Assembly: GCF_007004095.1 (NCBI RefSeq)
Contig: NZ_VHJK01000001.1
Location: 686,501 to 750,500 of the forward strand
DNA from: Erythrobacter insulae
GTDB lineage: Bacteria; Pseudomonadota; Alphaproteobacteria; Sphingomonadales; Sphingomonadaceae
DNA length: 64,000 nucleotides
Reading direction: 5' to 3'
Shown here: piece after piece, positions 1-9,115 of the stretch
Position numbering within the stretch: position 1 is the first letter of the stretch
How the letters are laid out: each line of letters starts with the position of its first letter
The notes under the pieces: generated by a model
Told to the model about the DNA's origin: nothing
The model's input: only the letters and a program-made list of their open reading frames with translations
Databases searched by the model: none
Translations under genes and position numbers: made by a program

Positions 1-2063
1 TTCACGGCCATTCGAATATCATCGGTGCCACGATTTTTCCGCACAATATCGGTCTGGGCGCGATGCGTGACGCAGAGCTGGTCGAACGTATTGCGCAGGT
101 TACGGCTAAAGAGATCCGCGTGACCGGGCAGGAATGGACCTTTGCGCCCACAGTTGCAGTCCCACAGGATTTTCGTTGGGGCCGCGCATATGAAGGATAC
201 TCATCCGATCCCGCATTGGTCGCATCCTATGTTGGAGCGATGGTTCGCGGCCTACAGGGCGCGCCCGATTCCCAAAACCTACTCGCCGGTCCGTATGTCA
301 TCGCGTCCACCAAGCACTATCTGGCTGATGGCGGGACAAAAGACGGCATCGATCAGGGTGATGCGGATATTAGCGAAGAAGAATTGCGCGACATTCACGG
401 GGCACCTTACGGTCCCGCAATCGAAAATGGCGTGGCGACTGTCATGGCCAGCTTTTCGAGCTGGCAAGGTAAGAAGATGACTGGCAATCGCAGTCTCCTG
501 ACCGACGTCTTGAAGGATCAAATGGGCTTCAAAGGCTTCGTGGTTTCTGACTGGAATGCCCATGGGCAAGTCGAAGGCTGTACCAATGAAAGCTGCCCGA
601 AGGCCATTACCGCAGGCATCGATATGTTTATGGCTCCTGACACGTGGAAAGCGATCTACGCAGACACGCTGGCCAAGGCCAAGGACGGAACAATACCAAT
701 GGCGCGGATCGACGAGGCTAATGCCGCCGTTCTACGTGTAAAAATGCGCCTTGGACTGTTTGAAGCTGGCAGACCTTCAGAGCGGCTGTTGTCCGGTCAG
801 TATGAGTTGCTGGGTGCTCCTGAGCATCGTGCGGTCGCTCGCGAATCGGTGCGCAAATCGCTCGTTCTGCTCAAGAATTCCGGGATCTTGCCTTTAAAGG
901 CTAATGCCAATCTGCTTGTCGCTGGCGATGGCGCCGACGACATTGCGCGCCAGTCCGGTGGATGGACAATTTCATGGCAAGGCACCGGTATCGGCAATGA
1001 CTCGTTCCCCGGTGCGACCTCCCTCTTTGCTGGGATCAAGACAGCCGTTGCTCAAGCTGGCGGAACCGCCCAATTGTCACCTGATGGCAGCTTCACCAAG
1101 AAACCTGACGCCGCCATCGTCGTGTTCGGCGAGACACCTTATGCGGAGTTTCAGGGAGATCGAGCCACGTTGGCGCTCGATACCGAACTAACCGCTCCTT
1201 ATGAAACAATGCGAAAGCTTAAGGCGCAGGGTATTCCGGTTGTCGCGGTGATGATCACCGGACGACCACTTTATGTGAACCCTGCACTTAACATCGCGGA
1301 TGCATTTGTCGTGACGTGGCTTCCGGGCTCGGAAGGCGGCGGCTTGGCTGATGTATTGATTGGCGGCCCCGATGGGAACGCGCGCTACGATTTCACCGGC
1401 CAACTGCCGACAGCATGGCCCAAGACCCCTGATATGGGTGACGGGGTGCTGTTCCCGTTCGGATACGGTTTAAGCTATACTATGCCGGCGCCGGCATGGC
1501 AGCCGTTGACCGAGGTCGATACTGCGAATGCAGGTGACAGCCGGAATTGGTTGAAAGCAGGGGTTCCAGCATCCAGCTGGTCGCTATTGGTCGAGGGTGC
1601 CGGTTCCGGCGAAGAGACTCGCATAACAACCGTACCCGTCGAGGCTTTGAATGGCCGCGTCCGCGTGACAGCGAGCGACTATATCGTTCAGGAAGGAGCG
1701 CGACGGTTCGTGATTTCGAGCGGGCAATCTTCGGTTACCTTGCGAAACTTTGAAGCGATCGATCTTGACCGGGAAACAAATGCAGATGTTCTGCTGTTGT
1801 TTACTGCCAAAACCTGGACCGCGCTGAAGAACGCCAAAATCGGTGCATCGGGGAATTCCAGCGAAGGAATGGTCGCCCTGTCATTGCCGAAAACCGAAGG
1901 GTATGTCCGGTATGGCATCCCGCTCAAATGCTTCCGCACGAAAGGCGCAGACATGACCGCTCTGACCAAACCGTTCGTTTTGGAAACCGCCGGCCCGGCT
2001 GATTTCGGGCTGACAGAAATTCGATTGGGTTCGGACGCAGAACAAATTCTGCCATGTCAGTAA
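1..2063 (+). CDS. GH3 exo-beta-glucosidase/glucanase (5' end outside window)
   Basis: Glycoside hydrolase family 3 enzyme, most like the ExoP-type exo-1,3/1,4-beta-glucanases that release glucose from beta-glucans. The reading frame is open from base 3, before the first ATG at 63, and the residues encoded there (HGHSN, then FPHNIGLGA) are conserved GH3 sequence, so the N-terminus and any signal peptide lie outside the window. The conserved WGR..EGYSSDP segment follows, and the catalytic nucleophile is the Asp of VVSDW (codon 549-551). The second GH3 domain (LLKNSGILPLK, VVTWLPGSEGGGLADVL, FPFGYGLSY) ends near base 1480. About 190 residues follow that resemble the extra C-terminal beta-sandwich module of ExoP enzymes. 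A cupin_8 gene and a GH5 gene lie directly downstream on the same strand, suggesting one operon. Family is secure; linkage preference is inferred. Confidence 0.9.
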   Translation, partial: HGHSNIIGATIFPHNIGLGAMRDAELVERIAQVTAKEIRVTGQEWTFAPTVAVPQDFRWGRAYEGYSSDPALVASYVGAMVRGLQGAPDSQNLLAGPYVIASTKHYLADGGTKDGIDQGDADISEEELRDIHGAPYGPAIENGVATVMASFSSWQGKKMTGNRSLLTDVLKDQMGFKGFVVSDWNAHGQVEGCTNESCPKAITAGIDMFMAPDTWKAIYADTLAKAKDGTIPMARIDEANAAVLRVKMRLGLFEAGRPSERLLSGQYELLGAPEHRAVARESVRKSLVLLKNSGILPLKANANLLVAGDGADDIARQSGGWTISWQGTGIGNDSFPGATSLFAGIKTAVAQAGGTAQLSPDGSFTKKPDAAIVVFGETPYAEFQGDRATLALDTELTAPYETMRKLKAQGIPVVAVMITGRPLYVNPALNIADAFVVTWLPGSEGGGLADVLIGGPDGNARYDFTGQLPTAWPKTPDMGDGVLFPFGYGLSYTMPAPAWQPLTEVDTANAGDSRNWLKAGVPASSWSLLVEGAGSGEETRITTVPVEALNGRVRVTASDYIVQEGARRFVISSGQSSVTLRNFEAIDLDRETNADVLLLFTAKTWTALKNAKIGASGNSSEGMVALSLPKTEGYVRYGIPLKCFRTKGADMTALTKPFVLETAGPADFGLTEIRLGSDAEQILPCQ

Positions 2064-2088
2064 GCATGTCAGTAAGCATGTCAGTAAG
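2053..2088 (+). repeat. Three tandem 12-bp repeats spanning the GH3 stop codon
   Basis: CATGTCAGTAAG occurs three times in perfect tandem. Because the unit is 12 bp, each copy carries a TAA in the GH3 frame (2061, 2073, 2085), giving three successive in-frame stops. It lies in the 40-bp gap before the next gene. Confidence 0.9.
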
Positions 2089-2103
2089 ATCACCTCTGCA
2101 CGT

Positions 2104-3114
2104 ATGACACCGGTCCAAGAAATCGAGGCACCAACCCCGGAGGAGTTTCAGGAAAGCATTCGCCCGCGATTTCAGCCGGTGGTTATACGCGGTGCGGCCA
2201 ATGACTGGCCTATAGTGCGGGCAGGACGGCGATCGCAGGGTGAGGCACTCACCATGCTTCGCCAGCACGATAGCGGCGCACCAACCGACATTATAATCGC
2301 GCCGCCGTCGCAGAAAGGACGGTTCTTTTACCAGCCTGATATGCGCGGCCTCAATTTCACGCAGAAAAAAGCGAGTTTAACTCAGCTCGCAGATCAGATT
2401 GAGCAATTGGTTGATGCGGATGACCCGCCCGGTATTTATGCTGGCGCAACTGCACTGGCCAGCCACCAGCCGGGCTTGCGCGAAAAGCATCCGTTTCCGC
2501 TTGCGGATACGCTGCCTGATGCGACACCGCGCATATGGCTCGGCAATGCATCACAAGTTGCCACGCATTTTGACATGTCGGATAATTTTGCGGTGGTGGC
2601 TTTGGGGAAACGCCGTTTTACCCTGTTTGAACCACAGGTCACCGGTGATCTGTATGTCGGCCCACTGAATTTCACGTTGGCGGGCCAGCCAGTCAGTATG
2701 GTGGATCCACTCAATCCTGATTTTGAACGCTACCCCAGGTTCAATAATGCGTTGGCCACAGCGCAATACGCCGACCTTGAACCTGGCGATGCGATTTATA
2801 TCCCAACCCTGTGGTGGCATCATGTCGCCGCCTCGGCGCCAGCGAACATTTTGTTCAATTATTGGCACAATGATGCCGCGCATGGCGGCGGGTTTCTGGC
2901 GCTCGTTCACGGAATGCTTTCGATCAGAGACTTGCCTAAGCCTGAGCGCGAGGCGTGGCGCGCATGGTTCGATCATTTTGTATTTGGTGATGATGCCGCT
3001 CAATCCGCAGCGCACTTACCGCCCGCAGGCCAGGGCATAAACGGGCCGGCATCTGAACAACGCAGCATAATGATGCGTCAGTTCATCGCCCAAGTTCTTA
3101 CTAAGCCGCTATAA
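2104..3114 (+). CDS. Cupin_8 (JmjC-like) Fe(II)/2-oxoglutarate oxygenase-type protein
   Basis: A 336-residue cupin-like protein of the Pfam cupin_8 group, related in fold to the asparaginyl hydroxylase FIH and other JmjC oxygenases. The iron-binding facial triad is visible: His155-x-Asp157 in THFD and His239 in WWHHV. The pattern GDAIYIP before the second histidine and NYW after it is typical. No signal peptide is seen, so it should act in the cytoplasm. It sits between GH3 and GH5 genes and is a paralogue of the equally long protein at 22490-23500, which directly follows two halogenase-like genes. Such proteins recur beside TonB receptors and halogenase-like flavoproteins in sphingomonads and Caulobacter, but their substrate is unknown. 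Family is secure; hydroxylase activity is inferred. Confidence 0.85.
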   Translation: MTPVQEIEAPTPEEFQESIRPRFQPVVIRGAANDWPIVRAGRRSQGEALTMLRQHDSGAPTDIIIAPPSQKGRFFYQPDMRGLNFTQKKASLTQLADQIEQLVDADDPPGIYAGATALASHQPGLREKHPFPLADTLPDATPRIWLGNASQVATHFDMSDNFAVVALGKRRFTLFEPQVTGDLYVGPLNFTLAGQPVSMVDPLNPDFERYPRFNNALATAQYADLEPGDAIYIPTLWWHHVAASAPANILFNYWHNDAAHGGGFLALVHGMLSIRDLPKPEREAWRAWFDHFVFGDDAAQSAAHLPPAGQGINGPASEQRSIMMRQFIAQVLTKPL

Positions 3115-3129
3115 ATACGGGAGCGCCCC

Positions 3130-4734
3130 ATGATTAAGTCCTTAACCGCTACATTGATGGCTTCTACACTTGCCGTCTCGTCGCTGGGCGTTCCAGCTCT
3201 CTCTGCAAACGCGTCGCCGCCAGACCCGCTGCCAGTGGGTACTTGCATCAATATGGGCAACAGTCTGGAGCCTGAGACTGAAAATGCTTGGGGTGGCAAA
3301 CGGATCAGTGCCGCCGATTTCGAGCGGATTCGTGCAGCGGGCTTTGACACAATCAGGCTGCCGGTGCGGTGGCATACAAAAAGCCAAAACGAGCCCCCCT
3401 ACACTGTCGATGCAGCGTACATTAAACGGGTTGAGCAAGTTGTTGACTGGGCGCTCGAGGCCGATTTGAATGTTATTCTGAACAGTCACCATTTCGATCC
3501 TATTTACGAAGATCCCAAGGGCACGTCAGCTTGGCATGGCGGCGTATGGAAACAGATCGCGGCAAGATTTGCGGACCGCCCTGAAAGCCGGCTGTGGTTT
3601 GAGCTAGAGAATGAGCCGCATAAGAACTTCGACGATTCCAATCTGCTGGAAACACTGGCTCCAGCGCTTGCGGCTGTCCGTGCAACCAACCCGACACGCG
3701 CGGTGATTATTGGCGGTCAGGAATGGAGCGGAATAGATTCGCTTGCGACTTTGAAACTGCCCGACGACGCGAACATTCACCCGACATTTCACTATTATTC
3801 GCCATTCGATTTCACCCATCAAGGGGCAAGCTGGACTGGTGATGCTATGCCGCCAGTTGGCAGGCAATATGGTGCGCCAGGCGATGCCAAGCTGCTGGAA
3901 CAGGACGTGGCGAAATTACGCGCCTATATAGATCGTACGGGTCACACTCCCTTCATGGGCGAAACCGGCGCTTACGAGGCGCACATCCCGCTCGCCCAGC
4001 GTGTCCAATATCATGCTGCAGTCACAAAAGCGTTCGCACCGACCGGGATTGGCATCTGCGTGTGGGCTTACACCAACACCTACCCTTTCTGGGACCAGGG
4101 AACGCGCAGATGGCTGCCCGGTATGCTCGGCGCAATCGGACTGCCCGATGACAGCGTAGCTCCGCAACCGGCGGCCCAGCCTGCATCTCAGAGTAATACA
4201 GGGCCCCTCATCAACCCCGACTTGCCCGAAGCTTTGCGCGGAATTGATAACCAGCTGGCAGGGGCATTGATGAACGACCCCAGTCGTCTTGATTGGGAGA
4301 CATATGGCGACCAGTTCAAAGTGCACGGTTACTCCGACGCGAGCATACCCGGAGGTCAAGCTGCGCTTGCGTTCACAGTTAAAGAAGCACGTGAAAACTT
4401 CTCGGTCGGCGCCTCGATCCCACTTCTAGGCGACATCAAGCAAGGTGACACGATGACGGTCGGTTTTTTTGCCCGCGCGATCAAAGCTGATACGGCTGAT
4501 GGCAAGGCGCGCATTGGTGTCCGTTTCCAGCAAAATTCCGCGCCGTATCCGGGTTTTGGTGACACTACGGTCTCTCCGGACTCAGAATGGGGATGGTACG
4601 AAGTCACAGCCACAGCCAACCGGGATATCTCCAAGCAGTTAGCAATTGTCTCTTTGCAATTCGGCGAAGCCAAGCAAACTGTAGAAGTCGGACAAACTAT
4701 TGTCGTTAAAGGCAGCTCATCGATCGTTGATTGA
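3130..4734 (+). CDS. Secreted GH5 endo-beta-glucanase with C-terminal beta-rich module
   Basis: A 534-residue glycoside hydrolase family 5 enzyme. It has a Sec signal peptide (hydrophobic residues about 8-25, probable cleavage after ALSANA), then a GH5 barrel with GFDTIRLPVRW, the acid/base Glu162 in ENEP and the nucleophile Glu278 in MGETG. A Pro/Ala/Gln-rich linker at about residues 348-363 joins a C-terminal module of about 170 residues that looks like a carbohydrate-binding or jelly-roll domain but matches no family I can name. The start follows a GGAG ribosome site. It lies 15 bp behind the cupin gene in the same direction. It probably cleaves beta-1,4-glucan or mixed-linkage glucan outside the cytoplasm; the subfamily is not determinable by eye. 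Confidence 0.9.
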   Translation: MIKSLTATLMASTLAVSSLGVPALSANASPPDPLPVGTCINMGNSLEPETENAWGGKRISAADFERIRAAGFDTIRLPVRWHTKSQNEPPYTVDAAYIKRVEQVVDWALEADLNVILNSHHFDPIYEDPKGTSAWHGGVWKQIAARFADRPESRLWFELENEPHKNFDDSNLLETLAPALAAVRATNPTRAVIIGGQEWSGIDSLATLKLPDDANIHPTFHYYSPFDFTHQGASWTGDAMPPVGRQYGAPGDAKLLEQDVAKLRAYIDRTGHTPFMGETGAYEAHIPLAQRVQYHAAVTKAFAPTGIGICVWAYTNTYPFWDQGTRRWLPGMLGAIGLPDDSVAPQPAAQPASQSNTGPLINPDLPEALRGIDNQLAGALMNDPSRLDWETYGDQFKVHGYSDASIPGGQAALAFTVKEARENFSVGASIPLLGDIKQGDTMTVGFFARAIKADTADGKARIGVRFQQNSAPYPGFGDTTVSPDSEWGWYEVTATANRDISKQLAIVSLQFGEAKQTVEVGQTIVVKGSSSIVD

Positions 4735-4787
4735 TCCGGATTACAATCAAGGGGAAACCGGTCTTGCGCTTTAGCCATAGGCAGCTA

Positions 4788-4801
4788 TGGTAGCGCTATC
4801 A
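4788..4801. promoter_or_regulatory. Predicted XylR operator upstream of xylX
   Basis: Sequence TGGTAGCGCTATCA, one mismatch from the 14-bp palindrome TGGTAGCGCTACCA that recurs at three other promoters here. It lies 25 bp before the xylX start codon, a position that fits repression by a LacI-family protein. Confidence 0.8.
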
Positions 4802-4826
4802 CGACGTTATTTTTGCTAGGATTATT

Positions 4827-5954
4827 ATGAGCGGCACCGGTCTGCTAGGCTGTCTACCGGAAGACCATCTGACCGGTCACTTCCTCGGGCGAGCCATGTC
4901 GCCCGACGGGCCGTGCATCATTTCCATTCGCGAGGGTCGCATTTCCGACCTTACCGAAATTGTCTCGACCATGTCCGGTGCAATCGAACGCTGCGTATTC
5001 GATGGCGGTCGCGACCTCGGCCCAGTTCAAGACGGCTTGCCCGCTGGTTGGCACTTACTGAGCCCGGTTGACCTGCAATGCATCAAAGCCTGCGGGGTTA
5101 CCTTCGCGCTTTCGGCGATTGAGCGTGTTATTGAAGAGCGCGCGCGCGGCGATGCTACGAAAGCTACGGAAATCCGCAAACAGCTTGAGCAGCGCGTTGG
5201 AGCAGGCATTCGGTCTGTGGTCCCGGGAAGCTCCCAAGCCGCCGACCTTAAAGCAGCGCTTATCGAAGACGGCATGTGGTCACAATATCTGGAAGTAGCG
5301 ATCGGTCCCGATGCAGAGGTTTTCTCAAAAGCACCCGTTCTTTCCACGGTTGGTCACGGCGCTGAAATCGGCATCCGTTCGGACAGTGCCTGGAACAATC
5401 CAGAGCCTGAAATTGTATTGATCGTCGACAGTCGCGGCAATGTATTGGGCGCGACGCTGGGCAATGATGTTAATCTGCGCGATTTTGAGGGGCGCTCTGC
5501 GCTGCTTCTGTCTAAAGCCAAAGATAACACGGCCTCTTGTGCAATCGGCCCCTTCATCCGACTGTTTGATGATACCTACACAATGGATGATGTGCGAAAT
5601 GCCAATGTTGACCTTACCATTCGCGGGCCCGACGGGTTCGTTCTGAACGGCAGCAACGACATGGGGCAGATCAGTCGCGACCCTCTTGACCTGGTCGCGC
5701 AAAATTTGAGCGAACATCACTATCCGGACGGTTTCGTGCTATTCTGCGGGACTCTGTTTGCTCCAACACAAGATCGCAATGTTCCGGGAAGTGGTTTTAC
5801 CCACCAGATCGGTGACCAGGTGGCCATTTCGTCAGACCGCCTCGGCTGTCTGGAAAATACAGTTACTACATCGCGCGATGCCCCCCCTTGGGAGATTGGC
5901 ATCGCAGAATTCATGCGTGGCCTATCGGCACGCGGCCTCATCGACAGGATTTGA
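4827..5954 (+). CDS. xylX: 2-keto-3-deoxy-D-xylonate dehydratase (FAH superfamily)
   Basis: Fourth step of the Weimberg pathway: dehydration of 2-keto-3-deoxy-D-xylonate to alpha-ketoglutarate semialdehyde in the cytoplasm. The 375-residue protein is of the AraD1-like branch of the fumarylacetoacetate hydrolase superfamily, close in length to Caulobacter XylX. Probable metal ligands are Glu193 and Glu195 (NPEPE) and Asp214 (GNDVN), followed by the conserved RSALLLSKAKDN segment. The ATG has an AGGA site about 7 bp upstream. It is the first gene of a tight xylX-xylA-xylB-xylC operon, the same order as in Caulobacter, behind a XylR operator. The L-arabinonate version of the pathway uses related enzymes; the sugar is assigned to xylose from the linked xylanase genes. 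Confidence 0.85.
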   Translation: MSGTGLLGCLPEDHLTGHFLGRAMSPDGPCIISIREGRISDLTEIVSTMSGAIERCVFDGGRDLGPVQDGLPAGWHLLSPVDLQCIKACGVTFALSAIERVIEERARGDATKATEIRKQLEQRVGAGIRSVVPGSSQAADLKAALIEDGMWSQYLEVAIGPDAEVFSKAPVLSTVGHGAEIGIRSDSAWNNPEPEIVLIVDSRGNVLGATLGNDVNLRDFEGRSALLLSKAKDNTASCAIGPFIRLFDDTYTMDDVRNANVDLTIRGPDGFVLNGSNDMGQISRDPLDLVAQNLSEHHYPDGFVLFCGTLFAPTQDRNVPGSGFTHQIGDQVAISSDRLGCLENTVTTSRDAPPWEIGIAEFMRGLSARGLIDRI

Positions 5955-5959
5955 TCCAC

Positions 5960-7399
5960 ATGACCACACAGACTCTCAATCACTATATCGGTGGCGAATG
6001 GCTTTCTGAGCCAGCGGCGCTGGACAGCATCAATCCATCGAATACAAATGACATTGTTGCGCGTTTCCCAGCGGGCGATAGTGGCACGATTGATCGCGCG
6101 GTGAATGCCGCACATGATGCGTTTCCGGCTTGGTCGGCCGGCTCGCCAGAAATGCGCGCAGATCTGTTACACAAAGTAGGCGAAGCCCTGTTCGCGAACG
6201 CTGGTGAACTGGGTGAATTGTTAGCGCGCGAGGAAGGAAAAACCCGCGCCGAAGGCATGGGTGAAACGCTGAGAGCGGCACGCGTTTTTCGCTATTTCGC
6301 TGGTGAAGCACTCCGCCGTCACGGCCTGACACTTGAATCCTCGCGCCCTGGCCTGGATGTCGCCACATATCGCGAAGCGGTCGGCGTTGTTGGCATGATT
6401 ACGCCCTGGAACTTTCCGATCGCCATTCCGGCCTGGAAAGCAGCGCCAGCTCTCGCCTTTGGCAATACTGTTGTTATGAAACCTGCTGAGGGGACGCCTG
6501 CAATGGCAGTCGCTTTGGCGCGCATCTTTGCGGAATGCGGCGCACCGGCTGGCATATTCAACCTTGTCCTCGGATCAGGGGAGGCAGGTGCCGCGCTAGC
6601 ATCGCATGATGGGATCGCCGCCATCAGCTTTACCGGATCTCGCGGCACTGGCGCAAAAGTTGGTGCAGCAGCAATGGCCGGACAAAAGCGTGTTCAAATG
6701 GAAATGGGCGGAAAAAATCCGCTGGTGGTTTTGGCAGATGCCGATCTCGATAAGGCGGTTGGAATTGCGGCTGATGGCGGATTCTTCCAGACCGGTCAGC
6801 GCTGCACCGCTTCGAGCCGCGTTATTGTCGAAGACGCGGTTCACGACCGGTTTGTCGAAGCACTGGTGAAACGTGCAGAAGCAATCAAAGTGGGGCCTGC
6901 ACTGGCCGACGACACACAAGTCGGTCCCGCGGCCAGCGATACGCAATTGGAACAAAACCTTCGTTACGTCGATATCGCACGAGATGAAGGCGGGACGATC
7001 GCAACGGGCGGAGAACGGGTCGATTGCGAAACACCTGGCTATTACATGGCTCCCACCGTTGTGGCAGACACAGGCCAAGACATGCGTATCAATCGAGAAG
7101 AAGTCTTTGGGCCGGTCGTAAGTACCGTCAAAGTTGCCGATTATGACGAAGCCTTAGCCGTCGCGAACGCAGGTGATTTCGGCCTCTCGGCCGGAATCGT
7201 ATCCAACGATGCGGCCCGCATTCGTGACTTTCGAAAAAACGTCCGTGCAGGTATGGTGATGGTCAATCTCCCGACAGCCGGGGTGGATTATCACGTACCG
7301 TTCGGCGGAACGCGCGGTTCCAGCTATGGCCCCAGAGAGCAAGGCTTTGCAGCGGTCGAGTTTTATACGCAAATCAAGACGGTCTATACCGGGGACTAA
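5960..7399 (+). CDS. xylA: Alpha-ketoglutarate semialdehyde dehydrogenase
   Basis: NAD(P)-dependent aldehyde dehydrogenase of 479 residues that oxidises 2,5-dioxopentanoate to alpha-ketoglutarate, the last Weimberg step feeding the TCA cycle. Visible signatures are ITPWNFP, the catalytic base Glu248 in MEMGGKNP and the nucleophile Cys282 in GQRCTASS. The frame is open upstream to 5888, but the ATG at 5960 gives the family-typical beginning (NHYIGGEW) and sits 5 bp after the xylX stop, so it is preferred. Length matches Caulobacter XylA. Here xylA means the dehydrogenase, not xylose isomerase. It is co-transcribed with xylX, xylB and xylC. Confidence 0.88.
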   Translation: MTTQTLNHYIGGEWLSEPAALDSINPSNTNDIVARFPAGDSGTIDRAVNAAHDAFPAWSAGSPEMRADLLHKVGEALFANAGELGELLAREEGKTRAEGMGETLRAARVFRYFAGEALRRHGLTLESSRPGLDVATYREAVGVVGMITPWNFPIAIPAWKAAPALAFGNTVVMKPAEGTPAMAVALARIFAECGAPAGIFNLVLGSGEAGAALASHDGIAAISFTGSRGTGAKVGAAAMAGQKRVQMEMGGKNPLVVLADADLDKAVGIAADGGFFQTGQRCTASSRVIVEDAVHDRFVEALVKRAEAIKVGPALADDTQVGPAASDTQLEQNLRYVDIARDEGGTIATGGERVDCETPGYYMAPTVVADTGQDMRINREEVFGPVVSTVKVADYDEALAVANAGDFGLSAGIVSNDAARIRDFRKNVRAGMVMVNLPTAGVDYHVPFGGTRGSSYGPREQGFAAVEFYTQIKTVYTGD

Positions 7400-7403
7400 G
7401 ATC

Positions 7404-8189
7404 ATGAAGGAGGGGGCGATTACAACGGCTAGCAAAAGCGCGAGCTATCCCGATCTCGAAGGGAAACGCGTAATCGTAAGCGGTGGTGCATCGGGTATCG
7501 GCGCAGGCATCGTGCAGGGCTTTGTGAAGCAAGGGTGTGCAGTTGGTTTCGTCGACCTCTCGGAGGACGCAGGAAATTCGCTCTGCCGCTCATTGGATTA
7601 CGCCGCGCATCAACCCGTTTTCGAAACCTGCGATGTCACAGACATTCCGGCATACACCGCCACTCTCGAAGACATGGCGGCTAAGCTGGGCGGCTGCGAC
7701 GTGCTCATCAACAACGCCGGTAATGATCATCGCCACACGATTGAAAGCGTCACCGAGTCGAGTTGGGATGACAGCATCGCGGTCAATTTGAAGCATCAGT
7801 TTTTTGCTGCTCAATCGCTTGTCAAAACAATGCGCCAAAATGGCGGTGGCAGCATCATCAATCTGGGTTCAATCAGCTGGCATCTGGGTATCCCGGACCT
7901 GGTCGTCTATCAGACCGCCAAGGCTGCGATTGAAGGTTTGACCCGCAGTCTGGCCCGCGAACTCGGCCGCGACAACATTCGAGTTAATGCAATCTTGCCC
8001 GGCAATGTCGAAACTCCTCGCCAAAAGCAGTGGTATTCACCGGAAGGCGAAGCAGAAATCGTCGCCGCACAATGCCTCAATGGACGGATACAGCCGAGCG
8101 ATATCGCGGCGATGGCGTTGTTCCTAGCATCGCAGGAAGCGCGTTTTTGTACTGGTCACAACTACTGGGTCGATGCAGGGTGGCGATAA
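7404..8189 (+). CDS. xylB: SDR-family D-xylose 1-dehydrogenase
   Basis: Short-chain dehydrogenase of 261 residues, predicted to oxidise D-xylose to D-xylonolactone with NAD+, as does Caulobacter XylB. The Rossmann motif SGGASGIGAG, the NNAG motif, the catalytic Ser of NLGSIS and the YQTAK active-site Tyr/Lys are all present. The ATG at 7404 lies 4 bp after xylA. A perfect Shine-Dalgarno AAGGAGG (7407-7413) lies inside the first codons and points to an in-frame ATT at 7419, so the true start is uncertain. The stop codon shares one base with the start of xylC. The substrate is inferred from operon context; the fold is certain. Confidence 0.85.
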   Translation: MKEGAITTASKSASYPDLEGKRVIVSGGASGIGAGIVQGFVKQGCAVGFVDLSEDAGNSLCRSLDYAAHQPVFETCDVTDIPAYTATLEDMAAKLGGCDVLINNAGNDHRHTIESVTESSWDDSIAVNLKHQFFAAQSLVKTMRQNGGGSIINLGSISWHLGIPDLVVYQTAKAAIEGLTRSLARELGRDNIRVNAILPGNVETPRQKQWYSPEGEAEIVAAQCLNGRIQPSDIAAMALFLASQEARFCTGHNYWVDAGWR

Positions 8190-9061
8190 TGACTGACATA
8201 GCCGAGGTACTCCAAGCCGATTTCGCGCTTGGCGAAGGACCAATCTGGGATGCACGGCGCAAGGTCGTGTGGTTTGTCGATATCAAACGCCACCGGCTGT
8301 GGCATTTCGATCCAGCAAACGGCAGCAATTCGATCAGTGATGCGCCAGACCAAATCGGCTGGGTACTGCCAGCCAGCAATGGACAGTTGCTCTGCGGCTT
8401 GAAAGACGGCCTCTACACATTTTCACCAGAGACGTCGCGTTTTAGTAAACTGATGGACGTGCCAGGTGAGCTGCCAACAAATCGTTTGAATGATGCCTGC
8501 ACAGACCGTTGGGGGCGCGTGTGGTTCGGATCAATGGATGATGGCGAAGACGACAAGAATGGCCGTTTCTATGTATTTGATCGCGGCACAATCACGCCTT
8601 CCGGGCCAAGCGGTATCACAATCACCAACGGGCCGGCTGTGAATGCGGACAGCTCACGGATATACTTCACCGACAGCGTTAATCAGAAAATCATGGTTGC
8701 AGACCTTGATCGTGAGAATGTGGGTGAGGCGAGTTTGTTCGTCGACATCGCAGCCCTCTTCCCCGAGGCCTTTCCCGACGGTCCGGCGGTAGATAGCGAG
8801 GGTAATGTGTGGACCGGGCTTTATAACGGTTCCGCTGCCGCCCGCTTCAGTCCCGCTGGCAAGTTGATCGAGACCGTTGAACTTCCCGCCAAGAATATCA
8901 CGAAGCTGTGTTTCGGAGGGCCCGATTTGCGCACCGCGTTTGTAACAACGGCGCGCCAAGGCATGTCAGATCAAGCCCTTGCCGACAGCCCGCTATCCGG
9001 CAGTCTTTTGACGTTTCGGGTCGATGTGCCGGGGTTTGAACAGGCCGAAGCCGCTTTGTAA
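8189..9061 (+). CDS. xylC: SMP-30/gluconolactonase-type xylonolactonase
   Basis: A 290-residue beta-propeller lactonase of the SMP-30/regucalcin family, predicted to hydrolyse D-xylonolactone to D-xylonate. Family segments are FALGEGPIWD near the N-terminus with the metal-binding Glu, NRLNDACTDRWGRVWFGSM in the middle, and PDGPAVDSEGNVW towards the C-terminus. The ATG at 8189 overlaps the xylB stop (TAATG), so translation is likely coupled; longer upstream starts would lie inside xylB. It is the last gene of the xylXABC operon and converges on xylD across a 54-bp gap. Caulobacter XylC has almost the same length. Confidence 0.87.
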   Translation: MTDIAEVLQADFALGEGPIWDARRKVVWFVDIKRHRLWHFDPANGSNSISDAPDQIGWVLPASNGQLLCGLKDGLYTFSPETSRFSKLMDVPGELPTNRLNDACTDRWGRVWFGSMDDGEDDKNGRFYVFDRGTITPSGPSGITITNGPAVNADSSRIYFTDSVNQKIMVADLDRENVGEASLFVDIAALFPEAFPDGPAVDSEGNVWTGLYNGSAAARFSPAGKLIETVELPAKNITKLCFGGPDLRTAFVTTARQGMSDQALADSPLSGSLLTFRVDVPGFEQAEAAL

Positions 9062-9115
9062 GCTACACAGCGCGCCTACATTCGAACGCATACAAATCGT
9101 GACCAATGGCCATGA

